This document shows positions 6,970-14,908 of a stretch of DNA of 26,039 bases, in pieces. Made by a program: the position numbers and the translations under genes. The notes under the pieces are model-generated. The model worked only from the letters and a program-made list of their open reading frames with translations, had not been told where the DNA came from and searched no databases. The first letter of the stretch is position 1; each line of letters begins with the position of its first letter. The DNA is from Patescibacteria group bacterium (GTDB lineage Bacteria > Patescibacteriota > Minisyncoccia > Phycocordibacterales > SBAW01): contig JAGWIT010000006.1 in assembly GCA_028866155.1 (NCBI GenBank), forward strand, positions 1-26,039, written 5' to 3'.

Positions 6970-8406
6970 TTATTGTACCGCTATTTTTTCTATCTCCTTC
7001 CCGATTTTAAACAACCCCGCTTCATCGCCGTGCGCGGCGGTAAGCTGGATGCCTATGGGGAGCTGTTTGCCTTCGCGCGGGACGGCGCCCATCGGCAATG
7101 ACAACGCGGGGTTGCCGGTGAGGTTCGCAGTAACGGTAAAGATATCCATCAAATACATCGCGAGAGGATCTGATTTCTCTCCGATCTTGGCCGCAGGCGA
7201 CGGAGTGGTCGGGGTGGCGATACAATCAACCTCCTTCAAAACGTCTGAGACCTCTGCCGCAAGCATAGCGCGCGCCGCCGTTGCCTTGCCGTAGTAGGCG
7301 TCATAGTAGCCCGACGAGAGCACATAGGTGCCGAGCATGATGCGGCGGCGCGCCTCGGCGCCAAACCCTTCGCCGCGCGTCTTGGCATAATCATCAAAAA
7401 GCGAATCTCCTTTGAGCGAGAGGCCGTAACGCACGCCGTCAAAACGCGCGAGGTTCGCCGAGACTTCGGCCGGCATGATGACGTAGTAGACCGCCAAAGC
7501 GAGTGGTGCGGATGGTAATTCGACATCGATAATTTCATAGCCGCTTTTTTTGAGCGCCTCTAAACTTTTTTCAAATTGTTCGAGCACATCTTGATCGATG
7601 CCTTCTTTGAGCAGATGGCGCGGTACGCCAATTTTTTTGGTCGCCGCGTGTTTCGGGTATAAATCTTCGCTTATAGAAGTGCTGTCAAAAGAATCGCGCC
7701 CGCGGATGGCGTTGAAGATAAGTTCGGCGTCCTCAACCGTGTGCGCGAGCGGCCCGGCCTGGTCGAGTGAACTTCCCATCGCGATAAGCCCCGAGCGCGA
7801 CACTGCGCCGTAGGTGGGTTTCAATCCCACAAGTCCGCAAAAGCTCGCCGGCTCGCGGATGGAGCCGCCGGTGTCGGTGCCGAGCGCTCCTAGCGCCATA
7901 TAAGACGCCACCGCTGCAGCTGAACCGCCACTGCTCCCGCCAGGAACGCGCATTTCATCGAGCGGATTTTTGGCCGGTCCGAAGGCAGAGTTCTCGGTCG
8001 AGCCGCCCATGGCAAACTCGTCCATGTTGGTGCGGCCGAGGAACACTGCACCGGCTTCTTTTAATTTTTTTATTACGGTCGCGTCATAACTCGCAACATA
8101 ATTCTCCAAAATTTTGGATGCGGCAGAAACGTTGCGCCCTTCTATCAAGATATTGTCTTTAATCGCGAACGGGATGCCCAACAATGCATGACTCTCCTTC
8201 CCTTCTTTTTTATTTTGTGCGCGCTTTTCGTCTGCAACATTTGCTTGCTCAAGCACATCCGAGAAAACTTCCAAATACGCGTTCAAGATTTTATTTCTTT
8301 TTTCAATCTCAGCCAGGCACACGCGGCTCACATCAACAGCGGTTATCTCCCCCGCCTGCATTTTTTTTGAAGCTTCGGTTATCGAAAGTTTGTTCAGCTC
8401 ACTCAT
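6970..8406 (-). CDS. gatA: Asp-tRNA(Asn)/Glu-tRNA(Gln) amidotransferase subunit A
   Basis: GatA is the amidase of the GatCAB complex. It releases ammonia from glutamine and supplies it to GatB, which amidates mischarged Glu-tRNA(Gln) or Asp-tRNA(Asn). The amidase-signature features are intact: GIPFAIKDNI with the catalytic Lys near residue 80, and the Gly/Ser-rich PGGSSGGSAAAVA and GTDTGGSIREPASFCGLVGLKPTYG containing the cis-Ser and nucleophile Ser of the Ser-cisSer-Lys triad. The 478-residue length is normal. It overlaps the end of gatC by 8 nt, so translation is coupled. gatB is not in the window and must be elsewhere. The organism therefore likely lacks direct GlnRS and/or AsnRS charging, as is common in CPR. 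Confidence 0.97.
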   Translation of the reverse strand: MSELNKLSITEASKKMQAGEITAVDVSRVCLAEIEKRNKILNAYLEVFSDVLEQANVADEKRAQNKKEGKESHALLGIPFAIKDNILIEGRNVSAASKILENYVASYDATVIKKLKEAGAVFLGRTNMDEFAMGGSTENSAFGPAKNPLDEMRVPGGSSGGSAAAVASYMALGALGTDTGGSIREPASFCGLVGLKPTYGAVSRSGLIAMGSSLDQAGPLAHTVEDAELIFNAIRGRDSFDSTSISEDLYPKHAATKKIGVPRHLLKEGIDQDVLEQFEKSLEALKKSGYEIIDVELPSAPLALAVYYVIMPAEVSANLARFDGVRYGLSLKGDSLFDDYAKTRGEGFGAEARRRIMLGTYVLSSGYYDAYYGKATAARAMLAAEVSDVLKEVDCIATPTTPSPAAKIGEKSDPLAMYLMDIFTVTANLTGNPALSLPMGAVPREGKQLPIGIQLTAAHGDEAGLFKIGKEIEKIAVQ

Positions 8407-8719
8407 CTTTCTGGATTATCTTGCGCACCACATTAAAAAATCCGCCCATGGGCGCCTTTTCTTTTTTAGGCAGAGCCTCAAGCAAAGCCTCGCGCGAGCC
8501 CAGCATCATCACGCTACCTGCTCCATACGGCTTATCCTCGCGCATCACATTGCGCAAGATGGGTTTCAACTGCTCTACATCGCTGACTCCCACGGCCGAC
8601 ACTTGCCCGACATAGTCGAGAATATTCGAAATATCCTTCTGCAAGCTCTCAACCTCCGCGTCGCTGAGCTTGAGTCGAGCAAGTTCCGCCAGATTCAAAA
8701 CCTCCTCCTTCGAAATCAT
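8399..8719 (-). CDS. gatC: Asp-tRNA(Asn)/Glu-tRNA(Gln) amidotransferase subunit C
   Basis: GatC is the small subunit that wraps around GatA and GatB and stabilises the complex. The 106-residue product has the classic N-terminus MISKEEVLNLAELARLKLS followed by ISNILDYVGQVSAVGVSDVEQL and a short C-terminal tail. I chose the ATG at 8719 over an in-frame TTG at 8734. The ATG gives the usual family start (IxxEEVxxlAxLARL), and the -10-like TATAGT lies only 6 nt upstream of it, which suggests a leaderless mRNA. The preceding small gene's terminator ends just upstream, so gatC starts a new transcription unit followed by gatA. Confidence 0.93.
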   Translation of the reverse strand: MISKEEVLNLAELARLKLSDAEVESLQKDISNILDYVGQVSAVGVSDVEQLKPILRNVMREDKPYGAGSVMMLGSREALLEALPKKEKAPMGGFFNVVRKIIQKDE

Positions 8720-8725
8720 AGAGTA

Positions 8726-8731
8726 ACTATA
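8726..8731 (-). promoter_or_regulatory. -10 box of gatC-gatA, leaderless geometry
   Basis: TATAGT on the minus strand is followed by 6 nt and then the gatC ATG, so transcription starting about 7 nt after the box would begin at the start codon. The -35 region is occupied by the upstream terminator and shows no good -35 box. Confidence 0.45.
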
Positions 8732-8734
8732 CAA

Positions 8735-8766
8735 AAGAAAAAGCTCCAGCGCGAGGCCGGAGCATT
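8735..8766 (-). terminator. Rho-independent terminator after the small protein gene
   Basis: On the minus strand GCTCCGGC pairs with GCTGGAGC (8 bp including one G-T) around a 5-nt loop, followed by TTTTTCTTTT. It starts right at the stop codon of the gene ending at 8765 and its T tract abuts the -10 box of gatC. Confidence 0.75.
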
Positions 8767-8950
8767 ACTTGGACAAATCGATGAGTCGGGAAATTGAACC
8801 TACCTCGATAAGGCCATACGGTCTGCCGTCAGAAAACAACTGCGCGGTATAGGAGCCATCAAATCGCGGCCCATCGATCACTTTTGTCTCATAGACTATG
8901 TCACGCCTTTTCTTTTTATTGAGAAAAAGCCGCGAAAGTAGCTCGAACAT
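8765..8950 (-). CDS. Small basic protein of 61 residues, unknown function
   Basis: The product begins MFELLSRLFLNKKKRRD and continues with a short beta-rich part containing VIDGPRFDGSYTAQLFSDGRPYGLIEVGSISRLI. The start at 8950 is set by GGAGGG (8958-8963 on the minus strand), 7 nt upstream, one of the clearest Shine-Dalgarno sites in the window. An in-frame ATG at 8965 would place this site inside the coding region. The N-terminal helix with a KKKRR cluster could sit at the membrane or bind nucleic acid. I do not recognise a family. It lies between ligA and gatC with its own terminator, which supports it being a real gene. Confidence 0.6.
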   Translation of the reverse strand: MFELLSRLFLNKKKRRDIVYETKVIDGPRFDGSYTAQLFSDGRPYGLIEVGSISRLIDLSK

Positions 8951-9004
8951 GACTGTACCCTCCAAATTGACTATCCCAAATAAAAATATAACGAAACGTA
9001 CCGA

Positions 9005-11020
9005 TTATGCAATCAATTTTAAAAATTCTCTTTCAGTCAGCACTTGAACTCCCAATTCTCTCGCTTTATCCAACTTTGTGCCTGCTTCCTCCCCTGCCAC
9101 TACCGCGTAGGTGTTCTTTGAGACCGAGTTGGCGACATTGGCGCCGAGCTGGCGCAGTTTTTCTTTGGCCTCGTCGCGCGACATCGACTCCAAACTGCCC
9201 GTCAGCACAAAGGTCTTTCCCGCCAAAGGCATTTTTTCAGCAAGGACTCTCCTTGATATTTTTTCGGATTGGATGGTCAGATGTTTTTTGAGCCGTCCGA
9301 CAAGTTCACGATTAACCGCCTCGCGAAACCAATCAAAAATAGATTTGGCGACAATGGGCCCGATGCCCTCTATCGCCGCCAGGTCATCCTCGCTTGCATG
9401 CGCGACATCATCAATTGTCTTAAAATTATGCGCCAGCAAAATCGCAGTCTCCTCTCCCACATGATTTATCGAAAGCCCATTCAAAAGCCGTGACAGTAGT
9501 GTTTTTTTCTTGCTCGCTATAGACTCTATTAATTTTTTTGCGGACAGTTCAGCGAAACCTTCGAGCGTGAGCACGTCGCCCTCGTTCAAGGTGAAGAAGT
9601 CGTCAAAATGCTGGACCAAGCCTTTCTCCATGAGCGCATCCACCGTGCTCGGCCCCAACCCCTCGATGTGTAAGGCGCCCTTGCTCGCGAAGTGGCGCAA
9701 AACCCGGCGCTGTTGGGCGAACGAATTTTTATAGACGCATCGCCATGCCGCCTGCCCCGGCACCCGCTCGAGCGAGCCGTCGCCGCCGCACTCGGCCACG
9801 CGTGTCGGCCATTTATATGCTTTAGCGCTTTTTGGCCGCAACTCTGTTAGCACGCGCACGATGTCGGGGATGACGTCGCCGGCTTTTTGGAGGATTACCG
9901 TGTCGCCCACGCGCACGTCGAGCCGCTTTATCTCATCCTCGTTGTGCAAGGTCGCGCGCGACACGGTCGAGCCCGCGACCAGCACGGGCCGCAAGTGCGC
10001 TACCGGCGTCAGCACCCCGGTGCGCCCCACTTGGAGCGCAATATCCTCGACCACCGTAGTGACCTGCTCGGCGGGAAATTTAAATGCGACAGCAAAGCGC
10101 GGCGCCTTGCCCGTGTAGCCGAGCCGCTCTTGCAAGCGGCGCTCGTTGACTTTGACGACCACGCCGTCTATCCAATATCCTTGTGATTTGCTTTTGGTCT
10201 TCCATTTTTCCCAATACTCGATTATTTCTTCGACCGAGCCGGCGAGTTCGCAGTGCGGGTTCACTTTAAACCCCAACCCGCGCAGATACTCGAGCTCTTC
10301 AAATTGAGTCGCGGGCAAAAGCTCCTGGCTCTGCGCCACGTCATATATAAAGGTATCAAGCCCGCGTGCGGCGGCTACTTTTGGGTCGAGCTGGCGGATG
10401 GAGCCGGCCGCCGCGTTGCGCGGATTCTGGAAGAGCGGTTCATCATTTTTTTTGCGACCGGCATTCACTTGTTTGAGCGCCTGCTCGCTCATCCACACCT
10501 CGCCTTCGACGATAGCGTCAACGGGCCGCGCGAGCCTCAGCGGCACCGATTCAATGGTGCGGATATTGTGCGTGACATCCTCGCCGACAATGCCGTCGCC
10601 GCGCGTCGCTGCGGTCTTTAAAAATCCCTTCTCATACTCAAGCACCACTTTGAGGCCGTCTATCTTCAGTTCACAAGTGTATACTACGGTTGCATTGGGC
10701 TCAAAACCCAGCATCCGCTTCACCCGTGTATCATACTCTTGTATATCAACGATGCTAAAGGCGTCATTGAACGACCACTGCGCAACTTTGTGGCGAACTT
10801 TTTTAAATTGCGGGAGGGGCCTGCCTGCCACGCGCTGGCTCGGGGAGTCCGGGGTTATCAACTCCGGATAGTCTTTTTCTATTCCCGCCAGCTCGGCTTT
10901 AAGCGTATCTTCGGCCTCTATCGATATCTCCTCTTTGTCGTAGACATGCCGCAGGGTGCGATATTTGTTGACCGCCGCCTTAAGTTTGTCGTAGCGCTCG
11001 CGAATGTCTTTAGGAACCAT
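9005..11020 (-). CDS. ligA: NAD-dependent DNA ligase
   Basis: LigA seals nicks in DNA during replication and repair, using NAD to form a ligase-AMP intermediate. The KxDG motif is at CELKIDG with the nucleophile Lys119. Next come TRGDGxxGEDVTHNIRTI, then PRNAAAGSIRQLDP, then the OB fold, a helix-hairpin-helix region (GLGPSTVDALMEKG, AAIEGIGPIVAKSI) and a C-terminal BRCT domain (GKTFVLTGSLESMSRDEAKE). The length of 671 matches the family. Two features are degenerate. The N-terminal Ia segment lacks the usual DxxYD element. The zinc finger keeps only about two of four Cys (Cys411 and Cys428). Catalytic motifs are intact, so activity is likely. TATCGT 6 nt before the ATG is a candidate -10 box. 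Confidence 0.96.
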   Translation of the reverse strand: MVPKDIRERYDKLKAAVNKYRTLRHVYDKEEISIEAEDTLKAELAGIEKDYPELITPDSPSQRVAGRPLPQFKKVRHKVAQWSFNDAFSIVDIQEYDTRVKRMLGFEPNATVVYTCELKIDGLKVVLEYEKGFLKTAATRGDGIVGEDVTHNIRTIESVPLRLARPVDAIVEGEVWMSEQALKQVNAGRKKNDEPLFQNPRNAAAGSIRQLDPKVAAARGLDTFIYDVAQSQELLPATQFEELEYLRGLGFKVNPHCELAGSVEEIIEYWEKWKTKSKSQGYWIDGVVVKVNERRLQERLGYTGKAPRFAVAFKFPAEQVTTVVEDIALQVGRTGVLTPVAHLRPVLVAGSTVSRATLHNEDEIKRLDVRVGDTVILQKAGDVIPDIVRVLTELRPKSAKAYKWPTRVAECGGDGSLERVPGQAAWRCVYKNSFAQQRRVLRHFASKGALHIEGLGPSTVDALMEKGLVQHFDDFFTLNEGDVLTLEGFAELSAKKLIESIASKKKTLLSRLLNGLSINHVGEETAILLAHNFKTIDDVAHASEDDLAAIEGIGPIVAKSIFDWFREAVNRELVGRLKKHLTIQSEKISRRVLAEKMPLAGKTFVLTGSLESMSRDEAKEKLRQLGANVANSVSKNTYAVVAGEEAGTKLDKARELGVQVLTEREFLKLIA

Positions 11021-11026
11021 ATCTCA

Positions 11027-11032
11027 ACGATA
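11027..11032 (-). promoter_or_regulatory. Candidate -10 box of ligA
   Basis: TATCGT on the minus strand is followed by 6 nt and the ligA ATG. It matches TATAAT at 4 of 6 positions and is supported mainly by the same spacing at other genes in the window. Confidence 0.3.
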
Positions 11033-11052
11033 CAGCCACTAGCCACTCGGGT

Positions 11053-11556
11053 CTAGTAATTCACCTGGAGCACGCGCTCAATCTGCAGGGCGCCGTTGTT
11101 CGCGCAGGTGTTGTATCCATGCGAGGTGATGACCGTGGTCGGCGGGTTGCCCACTTTGGCAACCGTCACCGTTGCGCAATACGGCAGGGGTGTGAAGTTG
11201 ATGGTGAACGTGGTCGTCGCGGCATTCGCAGCCGAGGAGACCGTCCAGTCTGGGGCTGGCGTAGTATTGGCGGTGATATCGATGCTGTTGCAATTAAGCC
11301 CGGCGCCCGAGGTCGCACCGGTGTAGGTAGTCGAGGTCGCGAACGCGCTGCCGCCTGAACAACTGCCAGCGGTACATTTGGCATCCCAGTACAACGCGCA
11401 CTCGGCACCCGTATCAGCCGCATAAATAGAGTACTGCGACTGCGTTACCGTCGCCGAGAGGCTGAGTTCGCGCACCGTGATGTCATAAATAGCTATGCCT
11501 ATGGAGAGCGCCAAGCTCGCCACCAGCACCGCAAAAAATAAAGTGAATCCCTTCAT
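11053..11556 (-). CDS. PilX-like minor pilin
   Basis: The 167-residue protein starts MKGFTLFFAVLVASLALSIG, a class III-like prepilin leader cut after Gly3, followed by the hydrophobic helix that anchors pilins in the membrane. The mature protein lacks the usual Glu at position 5 (Phe instead), as is common for PilX/GspK-type subunits that sit at the pilus tip. The rest is Thr/Ser/Ala-rich with eight Cys (for example CALYWDAKCTAGSC, TCANNG) that may form disulfides. It is the last gene of the minor-pilin cluster, 3 nt from its upstream neighbour, so it is co-transcribed and would be processed by PilD. Confidence 0.75.
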   Translation of the reverse strand: MKGFTLFFAVLVASLALSIGIAIYDITVRELSLSATVTQSQYSIYAADTGAECALYWDAKCTAGSCSGGSAFATSTTYTGATSGAGLNCNSIDITANTTPAPDWTVSSAANAATTTFTINFTPLPYCATVTVAKVGNPPTTVITSHGYNTCANNGALQIERVLQVNY

Positions 11557-11559
11557 GTC

Positions 11560-12144
11560 TTATTGCCAGTTAAATATGTCCTCGCGCACCTGCACCTGCC
11601 GCGTTAACCCCGCAGTGTCTTGCCAGCTCACCGTGGTGCTCGCTATCGCCTCAACCTCGTTTCCATTACCCCCGACCGGTGTAAGTATCTGCACGGTACG
11701 GGTAAAGATGGTTTGGGTCGTGCCGGTTGTATTGTACGTAAAATAATCGTTCGTCGGATCATAATAGATAGGCCCGCATGCGCCGGAGCAGGCAGTGATA
11801 ACGGAGGGGTTATTGCCGAGCGAATCAAAGTAACATCCGCTCGCTCCCTCGCACGGAGTAAGGTCTTTTGCGTTCGCGGGGACGGTCGCGCCCGCTCCTG
11901 TGAGCCAGTCGCCGCCACTAAGTTTATTGGTGTCGCGCACAAAGCGGATATATTCCATCGCGTCCTGCGCAAGATAAAACGCGGTGTCCTGGTCCTTGGC
12001 GACCAGCGTCGCCTGCAGGCTCTTTGAGGCGATAGTGAGCGGCCCCGCGATGGCAGTCATCAAAACCACGACCGCGACGAGCGTCTCGACAAGCGTGAAG
12101 CCCATCGCGTATTTTTTGACGTATTTTTTTATTTTATTGATCAT
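11560..12144 (-). CDS. PilV-like minor pilin
   Basis: The 194-residue prepilin has a basic leader (MINKIKKYVKKYAMG) with the cleavage site G15/F16, and mature sequence FTLVETLVAVVVLMTAIAGPL with Glu at +5. The following AQDAMEYIRFVRDTN is typical of PilV/GspI-like subunits in Parcubacteria. The rest is a Thr/Gly-rich globular domain with several Cys. It overlaps the upstream minor pilin gene by 11 nt, so translation is coupled. The likely role is pilus initiation or the tip complex. Confidence 0.8.
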   Translation of the reverse strand: MINKIKKYVKKYAMGFTLVETLVAVVVLMTAIAGPLTIASKSLQATLVAKDQDTAFYLAQDAMEYIRFVRDTNKLSGGDWLTGAGATVPANAKDLTPCEGASGCYFDSLGNNPSVITACSGACGPIYYDPTNDYFTYNTTGTTQTIFTRTVQILTPVGGNGNEVEAIASTTVSWQDTAGLTRQVQVREDIFNWQ

Positions 12145-12739
12145 AGATTCGCTGTGTTACGCTCGTTTGCACATCGAACTGCGACTGCTCCGTGGTGCTC
12201 ACCTGCGCATAGCCCGCGAGCGTTATCGTCACTATAGGCTGCATCGAATCCGCCGACCCGGCCTGCGAGCCGCGGACGTAGAACAAAATGTTGTTGAGAT
12301 TGGTGATGACCACTTCGGGCGCGGTAATAGCGGACCAGGAAGACCAGTTGATGCCGTCGGTCGAGGTTGAGGTTGAGCGAGCGATACAGCCGATAGTGCC
12401 TGTTTGATTGCAGACCGTGCCGGCGGAGGCATCGTTGGTCGTATTTTCAAGGCGATAGGCCGCATAGCCGCCACCTGCGGGAGTAAAGTAGAGCGTCGTG
12501 CCTCCGCTGAGGCAATTGCCGCCGCCCGACGTATTGCAATTATAGTTCGAACCGGTGCGTATGGCGCGCGACATCGAGTCGATGGCGAAGTTGAGATTGT
12601 CAACGACGCTTTTGATGGACTCTGCCTTGCGGTCTGCGGTCGACATCGCCAAAAGCGCCCCAAGCGCAATGACCATCACGACGGAGAAAATCGCGACCGA
12701 AACGAGAATTTCGATAAGTGTGAATCCTTTGTTTTTCAT
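12134..12739 (-). CDS. PilW/GspJ-like minor pilin
   Basis: The 201-residue prepilin starts MKNKGFTLIEILVSVAIFSVVMVIALGALL with cleavage G5/F6 and Glu at mature position 5. The sequence after the helix (RKAESIKSVVDNLNFAIDSMSRAIRTG) is the pattern seen in PilW/GspJ-type minor pilins. The C-terminal half is a Gly/Thr-rich beta domain ending STTEQSQFDVQTSVTQR. Its start overlaps the end of the upstream gene by 4 nt (ATGA type), a sign of translational coupling in one operon with the other minor pilins. Confidence 0.8.
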   Translation of the reverse strand: MKNKGFTLIEILVSVAIFSVVMVIALGALLAMSTADRKAESIKSVVDNLNFAIDSMSRAIRTGSNYNCNTSGGGNCLSGGTTLYFTPAGGGYAAYRLENTTNDASAGTVCNQTGTIGCIARSTSTSTDGINWSSWSAITAPEVVITNLNNILFYVRGSQAGSADSMQPIVTITLAGYAQVSTTEQSQFDVQTSVTQRIYDQ

Positions 12740-13479
12740 GTTCCGGCGGTGCCGACTGCTATCTCTCCGGTCGAACTGACGGTGACGCCGCGCGTATTAT
12801 CACCGCCACTCACCTGAACGTAGGCCGCGGAGTAGAAGGGTATCTGGCCGCTTTGGCACACCGAAGGCTCGTGGTCGGTCGAAAAGCAGGCATCGAGATT
12901 GGGGCGGCGAAATACGATATCGAGCGTCTTAAGATAGCCGGCGGAGCAGGTCGTGGCATTAAACGGCAGCGGCACGGTGACCCCGTTTATTACGGTTGGC
13001 GGACAGCTCGCGGTGCAATAGAGGTCCGAGCCATTGAGCGCGCATGCCGTGGTTATCGTATAGCCGGTGCTGAGATTAAAAATTTTTATATCCTCCGACC
13101 CGCCCACGGTATAGGCACCGCTGTTATCAAGGTCGGCGAACAGCGTGTAGGAACTCACCGGCGCATGGCTGGGCATGCTTATATCCATGCCGTAGGCGGC
13201 GGCAAAGCACGTATTGGTGGGGGCCGAGAAGTTCCCGCCGACACAGCCGGTCGATGTCGTCGTCGTACCTAAAACCGATGAGCCGTATACTTGCGCCTGG
13301 CGCACCGAGAGGGCGACGCTGTACGACAGGCTGCGCAGGAGCGTCGAGCTATCGAAGCGCTGCTGGCGCACGAGGATGAATGCGCTGGTGATGGAGATGA
13401 TGGCTACCACGACCAAAAGCTCTATGAGCGTGAACCCGCGCTTAAAAGAGGAGGTATATCTGTGAGAAGAAGTCGACAT
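12736..13479 (-). CDS. GspH/FimT-like minor pilin
   Basis: The 247-residue prepilin has a 15-residue leader (MSTSSHRYTSSFKRG) and mature sequence FTLIELLVVVAIISITSAFILVRQQ. The next part, LLRSLSYSVALSVRQAQVYGSSVLG, matches the GspH/FimT pattern, in which a helix precedes the globular domain. Several Cys are present in the globular part. The gene overlaps the end of pilD by 38 nt. No other start codon lies between 13479 and the processing site, so the overlap looks real. The likely role is as a minor subunit that helps initiate pilus assembly. Confidence 0.8.
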   Translation of the reverse strand: MSTSSHRYTSSFKRGFTLIELLVVVAIISITSAFILVRQQRFDSSTLLRSLSYSVALSVRQAQVYGSSVLGTTTTSTGCVGGNFSAPTNTCFAAAYGMDISMPSHAPVSSYTLFADLDNSGAYTVGGSEDIKIFNLSTGYTITTACALNGSDLYCTASCPPTVINGVTVPLPFNATTCSAGYLKTLDIVFRRPNLDACFSTDHEPSVCQSGQIPFYSAAYVQVSGGDNTRGVTVSSTGEIAVGTAGT

Positions 13480-14263
13480 GACAAAAGAGCGCGAGCGCGG
13501 CGCCGAGGATAAGAAACGGCGCGAACGGCATTTCGCTTCGCATATTCATTGTAACCGATACTTTTTTGTGCCATGGCAGGCGCTGGTAAAACAATATCCC
13601 CAATCCTATCAATGCGCCGCTCCAAAACGCGAGCAAGAGAGCGCTGAGTCCCGCCGTGAATCCCAAAAGCCACCCCAAACTAAGCTCGAGCGCGCTGTCG
13701 CCCCACCCCATCCATCGGCCGCCTGAGACGAGCGAGAGCAAAAACAGCGGTGCGGCGAGCGCAGGACCGGCCAACAACCCCCAGATGCCAAAGATGGACA
13801 TCGGATGTCCAACCTGTGAAGCCAAAAGAAAGATAATCGCGAGTGCTGCCAAAAAAATAGAGCATGACCACGGGATAATGGTGTGCTTGAGGTCATAGAT
13901 GACTATAAACAGGAGCGTCATCCACACGAGGAGCCAAAAACCGTATGAAATAGGGCCAGGTACCGATAAAAATACGAGCACGGACAACAGCGCGGCCACT
14001 GCTTCGACAAGCGGATATTGCCACGATATGCGCGAGCCGCACCAGCGGCATCGCCCGCGCAAAAAAATAAAGGAGAAAATGGGAACCAAGTCGAGCGCTT
14101 CGAGCGTGTGTCCGCAACTCATGCAGCGCGAGCGACCGTCTTTGCCCGACAACGCCAAAATCCGCCGCCCCGTGTTAAAGCGAAACGACAACGCATTGAG
14201 AAAACTCCCGATGATGGCGCCCAAGACCGCCGCAGAAAGAACGAGTAAAAAAGAAATACTCAC
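13442..14263 (-). CDS. pilD: Prepilin peptidase / N-methyltransferase
   Basis: PilD cuts prepilin leaders at the cytoplasmic face of the membrane and methylates the new N-terminal Phe. The 273-residue protein has GSFLNALSFRFNTG at the N-terminus, then two Cys pairs in CMSCGHTLEALDLVPIFSF and CRWCGSRIS (Cys47, 50, 72 and 75), which bind zinc in the methylase domain. About seven membrane helices follow. The two catalytic Asp residues are Asp124 (VIYDLKHTIIP) and Asp189 (WMGWGDSALELSLG; a GWGD variant of the GxGD motif). It sits between the pilin genes it serves: 3 nt after the upstream pilin gene and overlapping the GspH-like gene. Confidence 0.95.
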   Translation of the reverse strand: MSISFLLVLSAAVLGAIIGSFLNALSFRFNTGRRILALSGKDGRSRCMSCGHTLEALDLVPIFSFIFLRGRCRWCGSRISWQYPLVEAVAALLSVLVFLSVPGPISYGFWLLVWMTLLFIVIYDLKHTIIPWSCSIFLAALAIIFLLASQVGHPMSIFGIWGLLAGPALAAPLFLLSLVSGGRWMGWGDSALELSLGWLLGFTAGLSALLLAFWSGALIGLGILFYQRLPWHKKVSVTMNMRSEMPFAPFLILGAALALFCHVDFFSQIYLLF

Positions 14264-14266
14264 AGG

Positions 14267-14824
14267 CTAATTGGTGACGTCGTAGCAGTTGTCTGCAGGC
14301 TGAAGCTGGCCCGACATACCGATGCAATTTAATGCCGTACCGTTAAAGTCTGCGCCAGTGCCGCTGCTGCAAACAGTGTAGGCAGAATTCACCCAGTCAC
14401 TATCGTTAGTTGAAAAGGTGGGGCAACTCATGTTGTTGCCGGCAGCATCACATTCTGTCGCGGCGCCCAAATGATAGCGAGTTGGCTTGTACACACTGCA
14501 GTTACCACTGCCGCTATTAGAACTATAGGCTGTATAAAAATAATTACTATTGGTACTTGGATCCTTAGGGACAGTCGTCAAGTAGTTCGGCGTAAACGGA
14601 GAAGTTACGATGGAAACAGGATACGATTGATTGTCATTGTAGTACTCCTCAAGCGCCAGCTGTATGGTGCGGATGTCCGAGACGCGCTTGGCGTCGCGGC
14701 CTTTGGCCTTTGAGGAGCTGAGGCTCACCACGATAATGGACGCCAAAATGCCGATGATGGCGATGACTACCATGAGCTCGACGAGGGTAAACGCGCGAGC
14801 GGGTTTTTTAAAATAAGTTTGCAT
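14267..14824 (-). CDS. Type IV pilin-like protein with Ala at the cleavage site
   Basis: The 185-residue prepilin has the leader MQTYFKKPARA and then FTLVELMVVIAIIGILASIIVVSLSSSKAKGRDAKRVSDIRTIQLALEEYYNDN, the standard class IVa pilin helix. The residue before the cleavage point is Ala, where Gly is normally required; Ala is known to be tolerated with reduced efficiency in some pilins. The C-terminal part resembles pseudopilins with SYPVS and YFYTAYSS motifs and has several Cys. It follows the probable major pilin after a terminator and has its own -10-like TACAAT 8 nt before the ATG. It probably heads the operon running through pilD and the minor pilins. Confidence 0.85.
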   Translation of the reverse strand: MQTYFKKPARAFTLVELMVVIAIIGILASIIVVSLSSSKAKGRDAKRVSDIRTIQLALEEYYNDNQSYPVSIVTSPFTPNYLTTVPKDPSTNSNYFYTAYSSNSGSGNCSVYKPTRYHLGAATECDAAGNNMSCPTFSTNDSDWVNSAYTVCSSGTGADFNGTALNCIGMSGQLQPADNCYDVTN

Positions 14825-14832
14825 GTAGCACT

Positions 14833-14838
14833 ATTGTA
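14833..14838 (-). promoter_or_regulatory. -10 box of the second pilin operon
   Basis: TACAAT on the minus strand (5 of 6 to consensus) lies 8 nt before the ATG at 14824 and 24 nt downstream of the terminator at 14863-14895, so a new transcript could begin here. No clear -35 box is seen. Confidence 0.4.
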
Positions 14839-14862
14839 CCCCGCTTTTGTAAGCGCCATGCG

Positions 14863-14895
14863 AAAAATCCCCAGCCTGTAGGGCTGGGGATTTTT
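14863..14895 (-). terminator. Strong Rho-independent terminator after the probable major pilin
   Basis: A perfect 14-bp inverted repeat (AAAAATCCCCAGCC and its complement) around a 5-nt loop with T5 on the exit side. It lies 13 nt after the stop codon of the pilin gene ending at 14909. Confidence 0.9.
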
Positions 14896-14908
14896 CTCGA
14901 AAAAGCTA

